Below, piece by piece: positions 5,078-5,235 of a stretch of DNA of 5,235 nucleotides. Numbering within the stretch: the stretch's first letter is position 1; every line of letters begins with the position of its first letter. The stretch is from Candidatus Sediminicultor secundus (GTDB taxonomy: Bacteria > Atribacterota > JS1 > SB-45 > 34-128), in NCBI GenBank assembly GCA_002849045.2, contig NCRO01000552.1, positions 1 to 5,235 on the forward strand. Reading direction: 5' to 3'. A model generated the notes under the pieces. The model worked only from the letters and a program-made list of their open reading frames with translations. It ran no database searches and was not told where the DNA came from. A program made the translations under genes and the position numbers.

Positions 5078-5235
5078 GCACCAAACAAAAAGTTTACTTT
5101 TCTATAAATTTCCGGCTTAATTTCTTCTACTGTGTTACCATCGGCAGAAATTATCTTTTTTACTAAATGTAACTTGTAAACTTTCCCTTCTGTAGCAATA
5201 GTAGTAATAAGATTATGCACTTGTAAAGGGGTTAG
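5074..5235 (-). pseudogene. mrdA: Inverted internal fragment of the PBP2 gene, ending at the junction
   Basis: Read on the minus strand from the right edge, the frame gives 53 residues. It begins LTPLQVHNLITTIATEGKVY, a typical PBP2 segment upstream of KTG (compare the common VTPLQ block), and continues through NTVEEIKPEIYRKVNF. The part at 5087-5140 duplicates bases 1-54 exactly. After that the frame leaves PBP2, reads LFGA and stops at 5076-5074, overlapping the DUF2344 stop. The non-duplicated part (5141-5235) supplies the residues expected immediately before base 1. It is therefore probably the same gene seen again through a false join, not a second gene. A real truncated duplicate is possible but less likely. 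Confidence 0.8.
5087..5140 (-). repeat. Right arm of the 54-bp perfect inverted repeat
   Basis: This is the exact reverse complement of bases 1-54. Inward, at 5086, identity ends; outward it runs on into upstream PBP2 sequence that has no counterpart at the left edge because the window begins there. A 54-base exact overlap equals k-1 for k=55, a common assembly word size. That fits a graph-branch artefact, but I infer this only from the length. Confidence 0.9.

Overview
The window is AT-rich bacterial DNA carrying part of a cell-elongation gene block and a conserved but poorly characterised gene pair. All genes read on the + strand. In order they are the 3' end of the penicillin-binding protein 2 gene (mrdA/pbpA type), rodA, a radical SAM protein of the TIGR03960 type, and a DUF2344/TIGR03936 protein. 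This order (PBP2, RodA, TIGR03960, TIGR03936) matches the mre/pbp2/min/rodA to rng/rplU neighbourhood of clostridia and some uncultured phyla. Low GC, three TTG starts in a row with good Shine-Dalgarno sites, and long repeat-filled intergenic spaces suggest an uncultured bacterium, perhaps Atribacterota-like or a Firmicutes relative. The phylum is a guess.

Layout: 2-331 is the PBP2 C-terminus with its KTG motif. 326-381 holds a small two-plus-one repeat cluster that overlaps the PBP2 stop. 408-1517 is full-length rodA. 1518-2058 is a 541-base non-coding stretch made mostly of degenerate 7-nt units, interrupted by a 59-bp double-hairpin repeat. 2059-3870 is the radical SAM gene. 3871-4357 is a second non-coding stretch (487 bases) of the same 7-nt character. 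4358-5077 is the DUF2344 gene. 5078-5235 is PBP2 sequence in inverted orientation.

PBP2 (transpeptidase) and RodA (glycosyltransferase) together form the core peptidoglycan synthase of the elongasome, so their adjacency is functional. The radical SAM and DUF2344 proteins are conserved partners, often adjacent or fused; their reaction is unknown to me.

Two things stand out. First, bases 1-54 recur exactly as the reverse complement of 5087-5140. The 95 bases beyond that copy (5141-5235), read on the minus strand, encode the PBP2 residues that should lie just before base 1. This is most simply a chimeric or graph-misjoined contig end. A real 5-kb inversion is the less likely alternative. Second, both long spacers show a persistent 7-nt period with changing unit sequence, resembling the heptanucleotide STRR repeats of cyanobacteria. 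I see no CRISPR, tRNA, rRNA, transposase, prophage or defence genes, and no convincing new biological system beyond the repeat architecture.
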